This document shows positions 1 through 12,960 of a stretch of DNA of 64,000 bases, piece by piece. The DNA is from Epiperipatus broadwayi (Eukaryota; Onychophora; Udeonychophora; Euonychophora; Peripatidae): contig JAQFVV010000018.1 in the NCBI GenBank assembly GCA_028023455.1, forward strand, positions 6,969,800 to 7,033,799. Reading direction: 5' to 3'. Numbering within the stretch: position 1 is the stretch's first letter; every line of letters begins with the position of its first letter. The position numbers and the translations under genes were made by a program. The notes under the pieces were generated by a model, which saw only the letters and a list, made by a program, of their open reading frames with translations, did no database searches and was not told the DNA's origin.

Positions 1-740
1 ACAGGAAGATAAATTGAAGGAATTTTTTGATAGACTAAATGCATTTGATTCTAATATTAAATTTTCTACTGAGGGGGGGGGTACTTTTAAATTTATTAAA
101 TTAAAATTTCTAGACTTAAGTGTTAATGAAATTGATGGGTTATTTTATAGTCATTTTATTGAAGTAAAAAAATTAAGAAATATGATAAGGCCAGACAATT
201 ATCAACCTTTTCCTCATAAGAAACATTCTTTATTGAATTTTTGCTATATTTAATAAAAATATAAATCAGTTATTAATAAACTTTTAATTGTTAGTAAAAT
301 TAAAGAGTTTATTTCTTTGCCATATATGTCATTAATTAGTAAATTGATTTATAAAAAATGTTTTTATTGGATGGTATGAAAGTGCTCTAGCAGAAAGGCC
401 TAAATTTAAATTCATTACCAAATAGTTCAAAACATCAATTGATTGCACATCTATTCTTGGAGTAGTTTATAAGATTCCTTTCAGTTATCATAAAAAATTT
501 ATACAGGACAGAATAAATTAAGTCTTAATGAAGAGCTAATGTTCATAAGAGTAGAGTTAAAAATAGATATCATAACTCAACTTTGTACATCCATGAACTG
601 AATGCAGGTCATAAAATATCATTTGACAATGCAGAGGTTATCTTTTATTAAAAAAAGTGTATTGAAAAAAAAGAATAAAAGAAACTGATGATAAAATGTT
701 TTGAATTTGAGGCCATCAATTTAATGAAGACAACTTTGAT
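1..740 (+). pseudogene. Penelope-like element remnant (RT C-terminus plus GIY-YIG)
   Basis: The open stretch at 14-253 encodes the C-terminal part of a PLE reverse transcriptase: a 'LKFLDLSVNEIDGLFYSHF' segment matching the family's conserved LDV block, followed by a segment ending in a K-HSLLNF motif. Past a stop and frame changes, 440-740 still reads as a GIY-YIG endonuclease end in pieces, including 'GVVYKIPFS' and 'LYIHELNAGHKISFDNAE'. The order RT then GIY-YIG is the PLE layout. Several stops and frameshifts make it dead, and it is cut by the window start. A homologous block is seen at 20390-21109 on the other strand. The family assignment is by recognition, not by search. Confidence 0.75.
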
Positions 741-3245
741 GTTAAAGGAAGTTGGTTTTTGAAGTGAATGATGGGAAGGCTATTTTGTTTTGTGTGTGTG
801 TATATATATATATTATACGTTTGGTTGAATTTTACTTGAAAAGGTTTATTTGTTTTTTGGTTAATATTGTAATGTTATATGAATTTCTATTATATTTATA
901 TTTACTAGTATAGTATTAGATAGTATTTAATTTTTAATCTAAAAATGTACACTTTTGTGAACTCTGACTAATGAGGCAAATTGTAGATATCATGAAGCCT
1001 GCATCAGAGGTACATTAAAATAGATTTATTTTAATTAAAAATTAGTATTAAAATTTGTTTTGCAATTATCAAATGCAGGATATTTTTCATGAACCAGTAA
1101 AATTTTTTCACGGAATAGTATCAGACCATAAATCAGTGATTGAAAATACTGTTTTAGAGAATATCTGGATTTTAAACATTAGAGATTTAAAAAAATTCAA
1201 TCCATTAGTTTGGTAACTTAATTGAAGTTGTAATTATAAATTTATTTAACGCATTTTTCCGCGCACATGCTTGAGGTTACAGCCTTAGTAAATAACTTAA
1301 TTGAAATAAAAGGTAACTCATGATTCTCTATTAATAATATTGTAAAACATTTCCCTCTACTACCCAAAATAATAAGCCTGGATTGATTGATGCTATCTAT
1401 TGAGTATCCATTATTTACTCATGCTTATAACAAAGAATTCTGAAGTATAGCGATGTGATAGTTGATATAGTATGCAAATTGAGTTAGAAAAGTCATTTTG
1501 TTATATATCAGCATTTTAAAATATTTATATATATTGTTTTGTACATTTTATGTCCATATTCTATATATAAAGATATTATTATATTTTTAAAAGCAATAAC
1601 CATATGGTAGAAGTCAAAGTCTTTTAAAAAAGTAATTTATAATACATGCTTCAATTTTGAGATTTTATGGGGATATATTGCCATTTATTCTTCACACAAT
1701 GAATTCCTTTTTGATTTATCATAACAAATACATTTTTGAGGTTCAGATAAATAGTGTTACAAAGATTTTGATTTTTTTTTGTTTTTGATTAGAAATTTTA
1801 TTTAATTGCTTATATGAAAATTTATTTTTTTAAACGCTTGATATTTATTGGACCAAAAAAAAAAAGAAGCTTATATATAAATATCAAATTTTCTCAAGTA
1901 ATAAGTTGGATTTGAATTTTTTTATTAGCTCTGTAGAAAGAAGGAATAAAACTTATTACACTTATTTACTTTTTGTAACTACTTTAAGCTTATCAAATAT
2001 ATCTTTGATAATTGAAATGTCAATCTAAAACATATTATTAAAATTATGAAAGATTTTGGCCCTATATTTCTATGATTGTTATACACATGGCATACCATAT
2101 TACATACAATATACTAGCTTTATTGAAAATAAAATCCTGCATTATCTGGAGCAGAAGTAGAGTGGAAAGTATTGGAACTCAAGCTTTATATTCCATGTTC
2201 AATTCTATCATTTCTGGTTCAAAGAATACCTTATGAATTCCTGAGCAGTAAATTTTTTGACGATGATAATGATGATGATTATTATTATTATTACATTTTT
2301 TAAAATTAGAAAATGTAAATTTCTAATCAGCAACGATAAAATGTTATTTAAATTATAAAATATAATTTATTGTTTAGTGTATACAATTGTTATCATTCCT
2401 AATTTATTTGGTAAAAAACAATGTACAGATGCTTGTTAAATCATCATTAAAACATTTTCTTTCCTATGATACATTTATTTTATTATGTGTTAAATGCTGT
2501 CATAATAAAATATAGCTTATAATATGGTTTTATGAATGCCTAATATTACATTAGTAGCAATAATTTATTTTGTGAAAGTCCATTTTAGATCTATCTATAC
2601 AAGCATAAGGAATCAATTAATGCTATTAATTACTCATGCTTACATATAAAATATTCCCAACTATTGGTTACACGAATGATTTATAATTAAATAATAAAGT
2701 AAATTACTACTAATATGTAATTATTAAATGTAAACGATATTTTGTTTTAATATACATATCTATATACTTAAAAATTACAAACATAAATACTAGATATAAT
2801 ATGGCAAAAAAAAAAAAAAAACATGTTTAATTTTTAGTAAGAAACTAATCACACATTTATTTTCATACTTTTATAAAAATACGTAAATACTTTTATTTAT
2901 AAATAAGCACACAATTTTTTTTTGTAATTAGATAAAGTATTTATTTTTTTAAAAATATTTTCAATAATAGGAGTTTAATAAAGCAGATAAGTATTAGAGC
3001 ATATAAATCCAAGCATATTGGATGAAATGGGCACTCTATAACTATGTGACTTTATAAATTATTATTTATATAACTAAAAGAAAACAAAAATAATATGGTG
3101 TTGTCAAGTAAACCTATCGTAATTAAAACTTGTAAAATTTAGCTAAAATTAGTAACACTTTACAAACATTTAATTTCATAATTTTTATAATATTAATAGT
3201 AAATTTACAATTTCTAGTTCAATTTTCTTAATTTGGATTAATGTT
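741..3245. other. AT-rich stretch, no gene recognised
   Basis: There are only short low-complexity tracts here: a (TG)n/(TA)n run near 794-813, an ATT/GAT triplet run near 2262-2292 and an A-run near 2806-2821. I see no conserved coding frame. Confidence 0.5.
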
Positions 3246-3251
3246 TTTAAT
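3246..3251 (-). terminator. Possible ATTAAA poly(A) signal for kinase A
   Basis: On the minus strand ATTAAA lies about 20 nt past the stop codon of the gene ending at 3272. In DNA this AT-rich such a hexamer occurs often by chance; a canonical AATAAA occurs only some 330 nt further on. Confidence 0.25.
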
Positions 3252-3271
3252 TTTTTATCATCAATTTTTAA

Positions 3272-4363
3272 TTATTGTGGGTATAATTTTAAGTAGTTAT
3301 TTTTTTCTTTAAGATAGGTGGAAATCATAGCATCTCCTAAATAAGTTAAGTTTATTAATTTTTTTATTTCAGAAGTAGGTTTTGCCAAACTCATTAAAAT
3401 ACCACCAAAATAAGATTTCAAATTGAACGTTTTAAGTTCTTTCCATATTTGAGTAAATTCAGTTTTTATATCAATGCAAGTGTCTGAATGTTTATGAAAT
3501 TCATCAAGATAGATGTTTAAAATATCTTTGAGTTGTTCATCTGGAGGCATTTTAGTCCAGTCAATTCGAATATAAGGAGGTTTATTTGTCATTTCTGTAC
3601 AAAAATTTCCAACTAATCTAGTTAAATCCATTCCTCTATAATTATATCCACACAATTCATAATCTACAAAATAAATAACTGGGTCAGAATTATCAGATGA
3701 AAGTTTTAATATCATGTTATTTACATGGAAGTCTCCATGACTAAAAACTGTAGGAGAGTTAACCTTTTCAATTAATGTTTTCAACCAAGCATGTTCTTCC
3801 AGGGGATTTAAAGTTAAAAATTTTTCATATAATCTTAAATGTTCTGGGCTATCTTTAAATTTTTCCATACTCATAGTATTTAAACTTTTTTCCATTAAGT
3901 GGTCAAAAGTTTGTCTAGAGTTAGCAGTTTTGTTAATAGGAACATCAAGGACATGTACTTGTGCCAATTGGCGAACAACTTTTTCTAAAATGTTTGCATT
4001 GCTAAAATCTGAAGGTAATAAATTTCTTCCTTCTATATATTCTTCCAAGCGACCCCCATCAAAAATCCCATAAACTCTTGGTGCTATTTTTTTTTTTGAT
4101 AATAACAAAGCTACAATATTTTCAACCATTATTCCATATGCTCCAATATTTAATTTGTCACTAAAATATTTTATTAATAATTGTCTAGGTTCTTGAGTAA
4201 CTATTTGACAATCATTTGGTAAAGATAACTTAAAAATATAATTGATAAATCCACTTTCTATTGATTCAATGATTAGGTTATCTAATTCTATATTCTTCCA
4301 TGTACCTCCAATGAAATCTGCACAAATGGCATGAGTCTTTTCTTTAATATCCTTAGCTTCCAT
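3272..4363 (-). CDS. Choline/ethanolamine kinase-like protein, paralogue A
   Basis: A 363-residue single open frame of normal length for choline/ethanolamine kinases, which transfer phosphate from ATP to choline or ethanolamine in the first step of the Kennedy phospholipid pathway in the cytoplasm. Visible family features in order: an N-lobe SGFINY nucleotide-loop segment (38-43); LLIKYF with K65 where the family usually has Arg in its ATP strand; GRLEEYIEGR (104-113); Brenner's motif HGDFHVNN with H209, D211 (catalytic base) and N216; and the choline-kinase motif FVDYELCGYNYRGMDL with D234 and E236. Where known enzymes have two Trp in a FFWGLW block near the C-terminus, this protein has FGGIL, so both aromatics are lost (residues 319-323). 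The ATG at 4363 gives an N-terminus collinear with paralogue B. No coding intron is visible. Function as a kinase is likely; the substrate is uncertain. Confidence 0.9.
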   Translation of the reverse strand: MEAKDIKEKTHAICADFIGGTWKNIELDNLIIESIESGFINYIFKLSLPNDCQIVTQEPRQLLIKYFSDKLNIGAYGIMVENIVALLLSKKKIAPRVYGIFDGGRLEEYIEGRNLLPSDFSNANILEKVVRQLAQVHVLDVPINKTANSRQTFDHLMEKSLNTMSMEKFKDSPEHLRLYEKFLTLNPLEEHAWLKTLIEKVNSPTVFSHGDFHVNNMILKLSSDNSDPVIYFVDYELCGYNYRGMDLTRLVGNFCTEMTNKPPYIRIDWTKMPPDEQLKDILNIYLDEFHKHSDTCIDIKTEFTQIWKELKTFNLKSYFGGILMSLAKPTSEIKKLINLTYLGDAMISTYLKEKNNYLKLYPQ

Positions 4364-4390
4364 GATGTAAACAGTCTGAACCCAGAACCT
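4364..4390 (-). other. Candidate 5'-UTR splice acceptor of kinase A
   Basis: On the minus strand a pyrimidine-rich tract ending TTTCTTTAG (AG at 4390-4389) lies about 25 nt before the start codon. Paralogue B has a similar acceptor-like site at the same relative place. This suggests a non-coding first exon, or spliced-leader addition, upstream. The donor exon was not identified. Confidence 0.4.
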
Positions 4391-5984
4391 AAAGAAAGTA
4401 AAAGGTTTTAAAATCTGTTTGCTATATTATTATCATTATATCTATATTTTGGTTTATGTAAGTGTTGATTTATATGTTTCACATCTCTTCAAGCTCTTGA
4501 CAACATAATGAGAATATCAGATTGACAAAGTAGTTAATGAATTGGTGTCATATATATATACGTGTGTGTGCGCACGCATTCGTGTGTACATGAAACACTC
4601 ATTCAGATATAATTAATATATTTTAAACATGTAAAAACAAATTTAAATAAATATAATAAATTGGTTAATCAAACCAAACATAAGGATGTAAATAAATAAA
4701 TATCTAATCACTCAAAAACAAAACAGGGTGATCAGATGATCCTGAAAATTAATATCAATACCCTCAGTAATTAATATGATGACTTAATATTTAAATTAGA
4801 AAAACGGAAATCTACTCAAAAAGAGAGGGACATTTTTTAAAAAAGCATATTTACAAATGTATTACAAAATTCAAATACTACACTGGGGACTATATTACAT
4901 AAAACTAATTATTATATATAAATATTTATTCTATAAAATAGGAATACGTAAATCTAATCTTAAATATAAAGAATATTAGTAATAAACTCCTAGAAAAAGT
5001 GCATATTTAAAATTACAAATGCTTGATTCCATTCAAGAGTTTTATTATTATTATTTTTTATTCTTTTGATTAGATTCTGACATTTCTAAATTTAATAAAT
5101 ACATATAATAATTCATACATAATAATTAACTTTATAAAATACAGTTCCTGGTTGTAATATGTATACTGTATTTATATAAATGCATTTTTCAAAAGTTTTA
5201 ATTTTAATTCCCTCTCCCTTGGATGAAATCAAGCACTATTAATTTAAATATTAAAAGTCCTAACATGAATATATGACATTTTTAAGATCATCTAATGAGA
5301 TCCCTATTTTGAGACAATTAATTGTAACATGTTGAACTGATTGTTGTTTTTCTCTGCACATTGATATGGTTGGCTAATTAGTGTAATTAGTTATTTATTT
5401 ACATGCTTGTGTATGGCTTGATTAACCAATTTTATTATGTGGGTGTACATATATATATATATAATTTGTAAAATTTTAGCAAATTTATATAGTAAGTATA
5501 AAGATTTATTAACATTTGCACAGTTTTTGCTATGTCACTACATCTTTTCTTAATACTATAAGTAGAGAATTCATGAATATTGATAATAACGCTATCTTAT
5601 GCTCTTATGCCAAATTCTATCATGCCATAAAGTATATAATATTATAATTTGATGTCTCTATTTCTTCAAATCAATATACATAATCTTATATTTTAATATT
5701 TATAAATACAGTAATTATATATATGTAAAGTATAACTTTAAAAATTTTATCCACTTAGGAGTGCTTTCAACTATCCTTGTAGTCTTTGTCAACTAACACT
5801 TTGAAAGGTTAACCTTCCCACAATTCCATGATCTTAGCATTTGCTACTTGCCTGTTAATTAAGACTTGTTTGTATTTATACATTTGCTTAGCTTTCTTTA
5901 TTTTTCTTTTGTTGTAATTTTTTTTCAATTTGCAATTATTATAATTGAAGTTAAAACCAGAAATACATGACTTATTATGACCAG
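4391..5984. other. AT-rich stretch, microsatellite, no gene
   Basis: This holds a TA/TG/GC-alternating microsatellite near 4549-4590 and a TA run near 5450-5464, otherwise unremarkable AT-rich DNA. I found no conserved coding signal. Confidence 0.45.
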
Positions 5985-6045
5985 TAGCAGAAACCAGTCT
6001 GGGGTTGGAGATATTCTGAAAAGCTTGTTAAGAGCTTATTTGCAT
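5985..6045 (+). repeat. Relic related to the 35.6-kb ribozyme repeat
   Basis: It contains the 3' half of a hammerhead core (GAAAC, a two-base loop, GTC, then T) followed by a 3' flank, including AAAAGCTTGTTAAGAGCT, that matches the repeat at 35680-35720. The CTGANGA half is missing. It is a truncated family member. Confidence 0.45.
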
Positions 6046-6756
6046 GCTCTATATATAACATATAGCAATAAAAAATAATTTTTCTTTGCAAACATAGTTT
6101 CACATATTAGATGAATAGATTTTCTCACATAAAAACTAATAAATAAATATATATACATACATACACATATGATTATTCACAATTCAGTGCAAATTCCAAT
6201 CACTCTTGGCATTAAAAAGAAGTTTTCATAAGATTAACAGTCTCAAAACACAAAATGATTAATCAAAAAGGTCTCTTTGATGCTTTTTTTAAATTTTTTG
6301 ATTCAGATAACTTTTGAATCATCAAACAATATTTTATGACCAGTTCTATATTTATGAATATATAAGGCCGAATTTAGATATCTATTTTTAATTCTACTTT
6401 TATGTTTTTTTATTCTTTTATAAAAACTTAATTTACTCTCAACTATTTAATAATAATCAGTTATTAAGCTAAGGCACATGTGCTTTGAAGATTTAAATTA
6501 TAAATGAATACTCTTAACTATTTATAAACTATTCCTGAAATACTTTTATATATATATGCTGTTTAGAATTAGTTAATACATTATAATTGTTCTTTTAAAA
6601 AATGTTTATAATCCCAGAAAAATGATTATTTTTTATTAATCAATTAATGACTTAAAAGAAATATAGTATTTTTTTCTCATTATAATTAGCAACATTTTTA
6701 AAATCAAAATTATGATTATTCTTTTTAAATATATCTTTAATAAACTCATGAGGATG
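6046..6756. other. AT-rich stretch, no gene
   Basis: Nothing is recognisable beyond short TA runs. It ends at the target site of the hAT element. Confidence 0.45.
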
Positions 6757-6764
6757 ATTTAGAC

Positions 6765-9655
6765 CAGGCGAGTCAAACTCATTCAAACAATGGGCCATTT
6801 AATGCGATTGGTAAGATTCTCGTGTGGGCTACATCACACTTACAAATTTTCTTAAAATTTGATTTTGAAGTGAGAATGCAGGAATATAGGTGGGATAACT
6901 AAAATATGTTATGTAGTTTAACAATAAATGTAAAAGTAATTTAAAGTGATTGTTTAATATTTTCATGCTCTCATTTCCAGATACCTAAGATTTGCCCATA
7001 CTTAAACGTTTGGGTTGAAAGAATAGGTGGATTCATTCTATTCCTCCACAAAGACTTTATCTTGTATTTGAAAAATGAGAATATTTATTTATTGTTAAAA
7101 TCCACAAAGCGCATGTGCATTAGCTTAATGCATCATTAGTTTATTACAGTTTAAAAACATGGGCTATATAAAATAAATATCTTATTTACATATGTAGTTT
7201 AGTGAAATCAGTTCAATAATATACAATTGATATAGTATTGCTTTTATTTAAATATTTATTTTATTTTATTACATATTTATAAAACTACAATTTTTTGTTT
7301 TTACTGGAAACTTGTCAGCCCTTTCCTCCTACAATTTTCCAATATCTGAATTCAAAGACTGAGAACAAACAATTTTTATTATGGCAGATAGATGTTTATC
7401 AGTTAATTTTGATCTGTAAGCTGTTTTATTTAATTTCATGCATGAAAATAATTGCTCACATAAGAATTTACTTCCAAAAAAAGCATAAAATTTATGCAGC
7501 AAACTTTTTAATTTACAGATAGATATCTTTCATCTAAATAGTGATATATTTTGGGAGTTCCTACTTCTTGATATTTGTTTTTAAAATCAAATCATTCTGG
7601 AAATCAATTAATTCCAGTTGTATTGAAGTCGGAGCTTTTTCAACTTCAAAGGCAAAAGGTCAATTGAAAAGAGAAAATTTTTTTTCTAATTCCTTGAAAT
7701 CATCAAAATATTTATCGAAATCGTTTTTTATTTTTTCAATTTTTGTAGAGTATTGTGAAAATGATCAACTTCGAGTTAGTGCTTTTAACTGCTCACATGT
7801 AGGAAAATATGTCAAAACATTCTTTTGCAAATGATTTTTAAACAAATTCAGTTTTTGTACAAAGCTTGCAACTGCATCACACATGTTCGTTATCAATTGA
7901 TCTTTGCCTTACAATGTAATATTAAGATTATTCAGATGACCTGTGATATCTCTTAAAAATACTGTCTTGTACCCACAATGGATCTTTTATAACCGATATA
8001 TTTTCCTTGTTTTTATCTTTTATTTCAAAAAATATTATTTCCTTCAAAAACAGATAAAAGCTCTTTAGAACATTGTGGCAGGACAACCAATTAACTTCTG
8101 GGTAATAAGAAAGATCTTTGAATTGGATTCTAAATCTTTAAGGAACGAAATAAATTGATGGTAAAGTGCTCTCGAATAAAGTTGACTATCTTTGTAATTG
8201 TTTTAAGTACTTGATCCATTTTTAATAATTTTAAACAGAGAATTTGTTGGTGAATGAGGCAATGAAAAGCTCTGATTTTTGGTTTATCTGTTACTCATCT
8301 TGTAATTTCCATGTCAGTCATGACACAAAATCTTTAGTTTCACCTGTCATTGATTTAGCTCCATCAGTTGTCACAAAAGCAAGTTAAATTTTTCTAAAAT
8401 GTTCCATATGGCATCAAAAATGTCTTCAGGGAGTGTTGTTCCATGAAGAGAGATGAATTCCAACAATTCTTTGGTGATCCTCATGTTATTATCGCAACCA
8501 CGGAAAAAAAAAAACAGCAACTTATGCAACATCTCTTATATCCGTGCTTTCTTCAATTGCAATTGGAAATAACTGGATTTTGGTAGATATTTTTTGTAGT
8601 TGCGAAATGATGACATCTGCTATTTCAGTAATTCTATTTGCCACTGTAGTTCTTGATAATAAAATGTCTCGAAATGCTTATACCTTTTCTGGACAGACAA
8701 ATTCGACAGCTTTTATCATACATTCCTTGATTAAAGAGCCATCGGTGAATGATTTTGAATGTTTTGCTAATAAATAGCTTATTTTGTAACTAGCTCTTGT
8801 TATTGATTCATTACTTTTCATGAATTTTGTAAGCATTCCTTGCTGGCTACTTAATGAATTCTTCATTGTTTTTAATTTTTCTTCTCTTATTTTTGCTGCA
8901 AAGCACGAAAATTGTTCTTCGTGATTAGTGCAATAATGTCACTTAATGTTGTATTCTTTAGTGACACTAATCGTTTATTTGCAAATTAAGCACTTAATCT
9001 TATTGTTCACTTTCACACAAAAACAGTTCAGTTCTCATTTTCTTCCCTCGTCATCAATCTTTCGTTTTTTATTTAGTGTTGGAAGTGGCATTTTCTGTAA
9101 TAAAAATAGGGCTTTAGATTTAAATTTTAAAAATTAAAAAAATTGCAACTACGTCTACTTACATTTTTGATGAGTTATAAAAAAACCCCACAAATTTTTA
9201 ACACACCGATCGGGACAAAGAAACTAGCGCAACTGCCTTTTGTTACAATTCTAAGAAAAACCCAACTTCTGCAGATAGGATTGCTACGTTGGTGGTGCGA
9301 ATAGTTGATTAAAGTTTTGCTGAAATGTATGTATGTTTTTGGAAGCACAGCAGTACATTATTAAGGTTGCCAGCTTTGATGTTCATTATATCTCAAATGC
9401 TTCATCATCATAACAGCGTGTTGTCAAAAATATTTAGCTATATGTGTAACTGAAAATTATAAATTAGCTATGTGTGTAGCCAACAATTATTGTATAAATT
9501 TTAGTTCATATAATTAAATATAAAAGTTTGTTCAAAAAGTTTTTTAAGATTAATTTATTGATTGCAACATATCATTTGGGTTTCATTTTATTGCATAGCA
9601 TCATAGCCGCGGGCCACAAAAAATCAAGTCGAAGGCCGCCAGTTTGACATGTCAG
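6765..9655 (-). mobile_element. hAT DNA transposon (GTF2IRD2/ZBED-related), dead
   Basis: The element is bounded by short imperfect terminal inverted repeats, CAGGCGAGTCAAACT on the left and the inverse of CTGACATGTCAAACT on the right; the shared GTCAAACT core is typical of hAT elements. The flanks carry an 8-bp target duplication, ATTTAGAC (6757-6764) and ATCTAGAC (9656-9663), with one mismatch and the TCTAGA-like core hAT elements prefer. Both ends also carry a GGGCCA-type subterminal block in inverse orientation. The interior is a transposase pseudogene on the minus strand. At about 2.9 kb it is close to full length. Ends were placed by matching TIR and duplication by eye. Confidence 0.85.
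7310..9092 (-). pseudogene. hAT transposase pseudogene, GTF2IRD2-like
   Basis: Reading the minus strand in pieces gives the whole hAT transposase in order. An N-terminal BED-type finger relic with CLIC and a YNIK-HY segment comes first. An N-terminal helical block follows, with 'ASYKISYLLAKHSKSFTDGS' and 'CMIKAVEFVCPEKV' (clean in 8678-8866). The RNase H-like core contains TTDGAKSMTG and a WLSC-NV-KSF segment, and the C-terminal dimerisation region contains FGSKFLCEQLFSCMK, YRSKLTDKHL. These blocks match the hAT group known in animals from GTF2IRD2 and ZBED5. Many stops and at least several frameshifts break it, so no transposase can be made. A different hAT remnant lies at 54584-56207. Confidence 0.85.
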
Positions 9656-9663
9656 ATCTAGAC

Positions 9664-10150
9664 CAATGGCAGATATTATATTAAATAAAAATGATAATAA
9701 TTTCGATTTTAAAAATATTGATCATAATGATGAGAAAAAAGAATATATTTTTTATCTTTTAAATCATCCATTGATTAATAAAAAGTAGTCATTTCATGGG
9801 CATTATGAAGATTTCTAAAAAGGAAGACCATAATTTATTAAATAATTCTAAATAGGCTATAGATGATGAAAGCATTCCAGAAATTATTTACAAAATTTCA
9901 TGCAGTTTTAGACGACACTGGATAAAGATTTTATAAATGAAAAAAAAAAATTAAAATTTTGTAAAATAGAATTGAAAATAGACATTTTAGTTCAGCCTTA
10001 CATATTATGTGATGATGCAAATGTCTTTTCGCAGCACAATGAAATAAAGACAAAGGTCAAAAATACTTTTTTCATTAATTATTTTGCTTCTAAGACCATA
10101 AATCTTACAAGAACTTCTTTTATTATTATGAGTAATTGACATTTGTATTG
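9664..10150 (+). other. Degenerate coding-like stretch, unrecognised
   Basis: A frame starting near 9666 reads about 40 residues (MADIILNKND... start) and further plausible peptide pieces follow past stops. It may be an old element interrupted by the hAT insertion at 6765. I cannot name a family. Confidence 0.25.
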
Positions 10151-10199
10151 ATTGTTAATAGTTCATCATCATCATCATCATCATCATTGTCTACCATTA

Positions 10200-12000
10200 T
10201 CAATCCACTGCAGGATAAAGATATCTCCAAGTTCAATCCACCTCCTCCAATCTTTAGCCTCCCTTCTCCATATCCCTGTATACTTTCTTATTTCATCCAT
10301 CTACTCACATGTGGTTTCTTCCTGGGTCTTTTACAATCTCTTGAAATCCAGTTTAAAATTTCAATTATCCATCTATTGTCATCTTTTCTAGCAATATGTC
10401 CAGCCCAACTCCACTTCAGTTTTTTGTTTTTTTCAATAATATCAGTAACACCTGCTAGTTTCTTACCTGTGTATTGTGTTTTCTATCTCTTCTTGTTATT
10501 CTTAACATGCATCTCTCCATACTTTTTGAGTGGTTTGAAGTCTCTGTATTTCTCTTCTATTAAGTATCCAAGTCTCAGATCCATAAGTAAAAACTGGTAA
10601 GATATGTTTATTAAAAACCTTCCTTTACAAACACATAGGCATATTTCCTTTTAGTATTAAGTTATTTGTTTCAAAAGCACTGTAACCAAGTTTATTTCTA
10701 TGATTAATTTCATCAATTATGTTTCTTCCTGTAGTAATAATATGACCAAGGTATTTGTAGTTGTTAACTTCTTCAAACTCATCATAATCAATCTGTATCC
10801 ATTGAACATTACTTTAGTCTTTTTAATATTAACCTTTAGTCCTATTGTCTTATTTTCCTCTGAAAACTCTTGCAACATTTACTGAAGATCTAAAGCTTTG
10901 TTTACAAAAACAACTACATCATCTGCAAAATCCAAATGACTTAAATAATCTCCATTTACTTTTACTGCTTTAGTTTCCCATTTTAACCCACAAAATACTT
11001 TATGCAGCACTGCTGTAAAAAGTTTTAGAGATATGGAATCACCCTGTCTTACATCCTTTTCAATGTTAATCTTCCCAGTATCAATATGTAATTTAATTGT
11101 TACTGTTGCATTTTTATAAATATTCTTCAAAATATGATAATATCATAGGTTTATGCCTTGATGATCCAATGCTTTAATCAATGAAGAAATGCTTATAGAA
11201 TCAAATGCCTTTTCATAATAATCCAAAGTATAATGAGAACTCATATTCATTGGTCCTTTTTATAAGTTTTCTCAATACCTGGATATGATCCACTGTACTA
11301 AAACCTCTTTTAAATTCAGTTTGTTCTTTTGGTTGGTTGAAATCCAATATTCTCTTTAGAGAAGTTATAATTATCTTTGTAAAATTTTTGTATAAAACTG
11401 ATAAAAGGCTGATAGGTTTGTAATTTCTTAAATATTAATATTAATACTGCACTCTTCACTTAGACATTTGGTATATAACTTTGACAAAAAGTTTTCTATT
11501 TTTTTCACCTGCTTCTTTTAATATATCGATTATAATTCCATCATTACCTGGAATTTTTCCTTTCTTCATAGATTTAATTGCATGTCTCACTTCTTCATTT
11601 AAAATTCTGGGAAAATCAGAAGGTATAATAGATGTTGGAGATACTTGTTCTTTATTACTATATAATTCTTGATAGAAGCCTTCTACTCATTTCATGATGT
11701 CATCTTTCTTTTTAGTAATAGTTCCATACTTTTTTCTTATTGCAAATATAAGTTTTCTACTAATACCAAAATATAATTTTAGACTCCAGACTTTTATTCT
11801 CTTCTATAGCCTTCCTTGCTAGTTCACAATTATACTTTCTTATATCATTAGAAAATCTTTTTCGTAACATTTTACAAAATTCGAGATATTCAATCCTTTT
11901 TAATGCAACATTTTTATATATCTTCATATTCCTTCTTTCCTTCATTAGTTCTCTCGTCTCAATAGAAATTTTATTGGTTAATTGCTGCTTTTTCTACCAG
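10200..12000 (-). pseudogene. Reverse transcriptase part of the RTE LINE
   Basis: The piece at 11130-10879 carries VRQGDSISLKLFTAVL and then LDFADDVVVF, the RT fingers-palm signature with the F-ADD catalytic box. Other parts on the minus strand show RT-like peptides separated by stops, including a HRIEYLEFCKMLRKRF-like helix region near 11945-11760 before the RT. It is non-functional. Confidence 0.8.
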
Positions 12001-12079
12001 CTATCTTGGTTGCAGTTTTTAAAAGTGTATCAGCTATTTTCTTATCAATTTCACTCAAATCTGAATCATGTTCAAAATC

Positions 12080-12960
12080 TACTAGTCCTTAAAACTGATT
12101 TGCAAGTTCTAATTTAAATTCATTAGAATGTTTCTGAAGATTAGTTATATCAATTGTAAATATTGTTTTTCTTAATAATTTTTGTCTCCCTAGTTTTGCA
12201 TTAACACTTATCTTACATTTTACTAATCAATGATCACTTCCTGTGTTGAATTTATTAAGAACATTACAATATTAAAATATGTATATTCTGTTAAATCAAA
12301 ATATAATCCAATTCTGCTGTATCTTCATTTAGATGTTTCCATGTTCATTTCATTTTAACATTTTTCTCAACAAAATAATTCATAATATAAAGTTTTTCTT
12401 TTTCTGCAAACTCCATAAGTCTATGTCCTCTCTCATTTCTATTACCATAACCAAATTTACCCACACCACTTTCATCTTTCATTTGTTTATAAATTCTCAC
12501 ATTAAAGTATCTCACAACAATTTTAAAATGTTGTTTTGTACATCCATATAAAAATCTTCTACTACTTCATCACTACAAGAACTTGTTGGGGCATAAACCT
12601 GAATTATCTGCATTTGGTATTTGCTATTAAGTTGAATAACCAATTTTGCGACTCTAACCATAGACCATCAATCTCCACAAAGTTGTTTTTTCATTTTTTA
12701 TATATAATGAATCTTAGTCCATTTGTACTTTCAATATTTATGTCTTTGTAGTAGAGTACATGCCCACTTTTTAAATCAATTATCTCTTCACTTTTTTTTC
12801 TAACTTTACAAAGTCCAATAATGCCCCATTTAATATAAGAAAGTTTTTCTTCCAATCTTCCTTCACTTGAAAGTGATCTGCAGTCGTACATACCTAAATA
12901 AAATGCCATCATCAAATGACAGCCTGGGTTTGAAATTTGGGTATTCTTAGCACCCTTCAC
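12080..12960 (-). pseudogene. AP endonuclease part of the RTE LINE
   Basis: The longest piece (12960-12691) reads YDCRSLSSEGRLEEKLSYIKW, then IIGLCKVRKKSEEI, LKSGHVLYY and GLRFIIYKK. This is the N-terminal half of the exonuclease-endonuclease-phosphatase fold in RTE elements, where it nicks target DNA. The family usually has LSEVRR where LCKVRK stands here, so the catalytic Glu has become Lys. Later parts to about 12080 are recognisable only in short pieces across stops. Confidence 0.8.

Noticed and set aside
10136-10600. 154-codon plus-strand frame
   Set aside because: Antisense of the RTE LINE 3' end; it starts in the trinucleotide tail.
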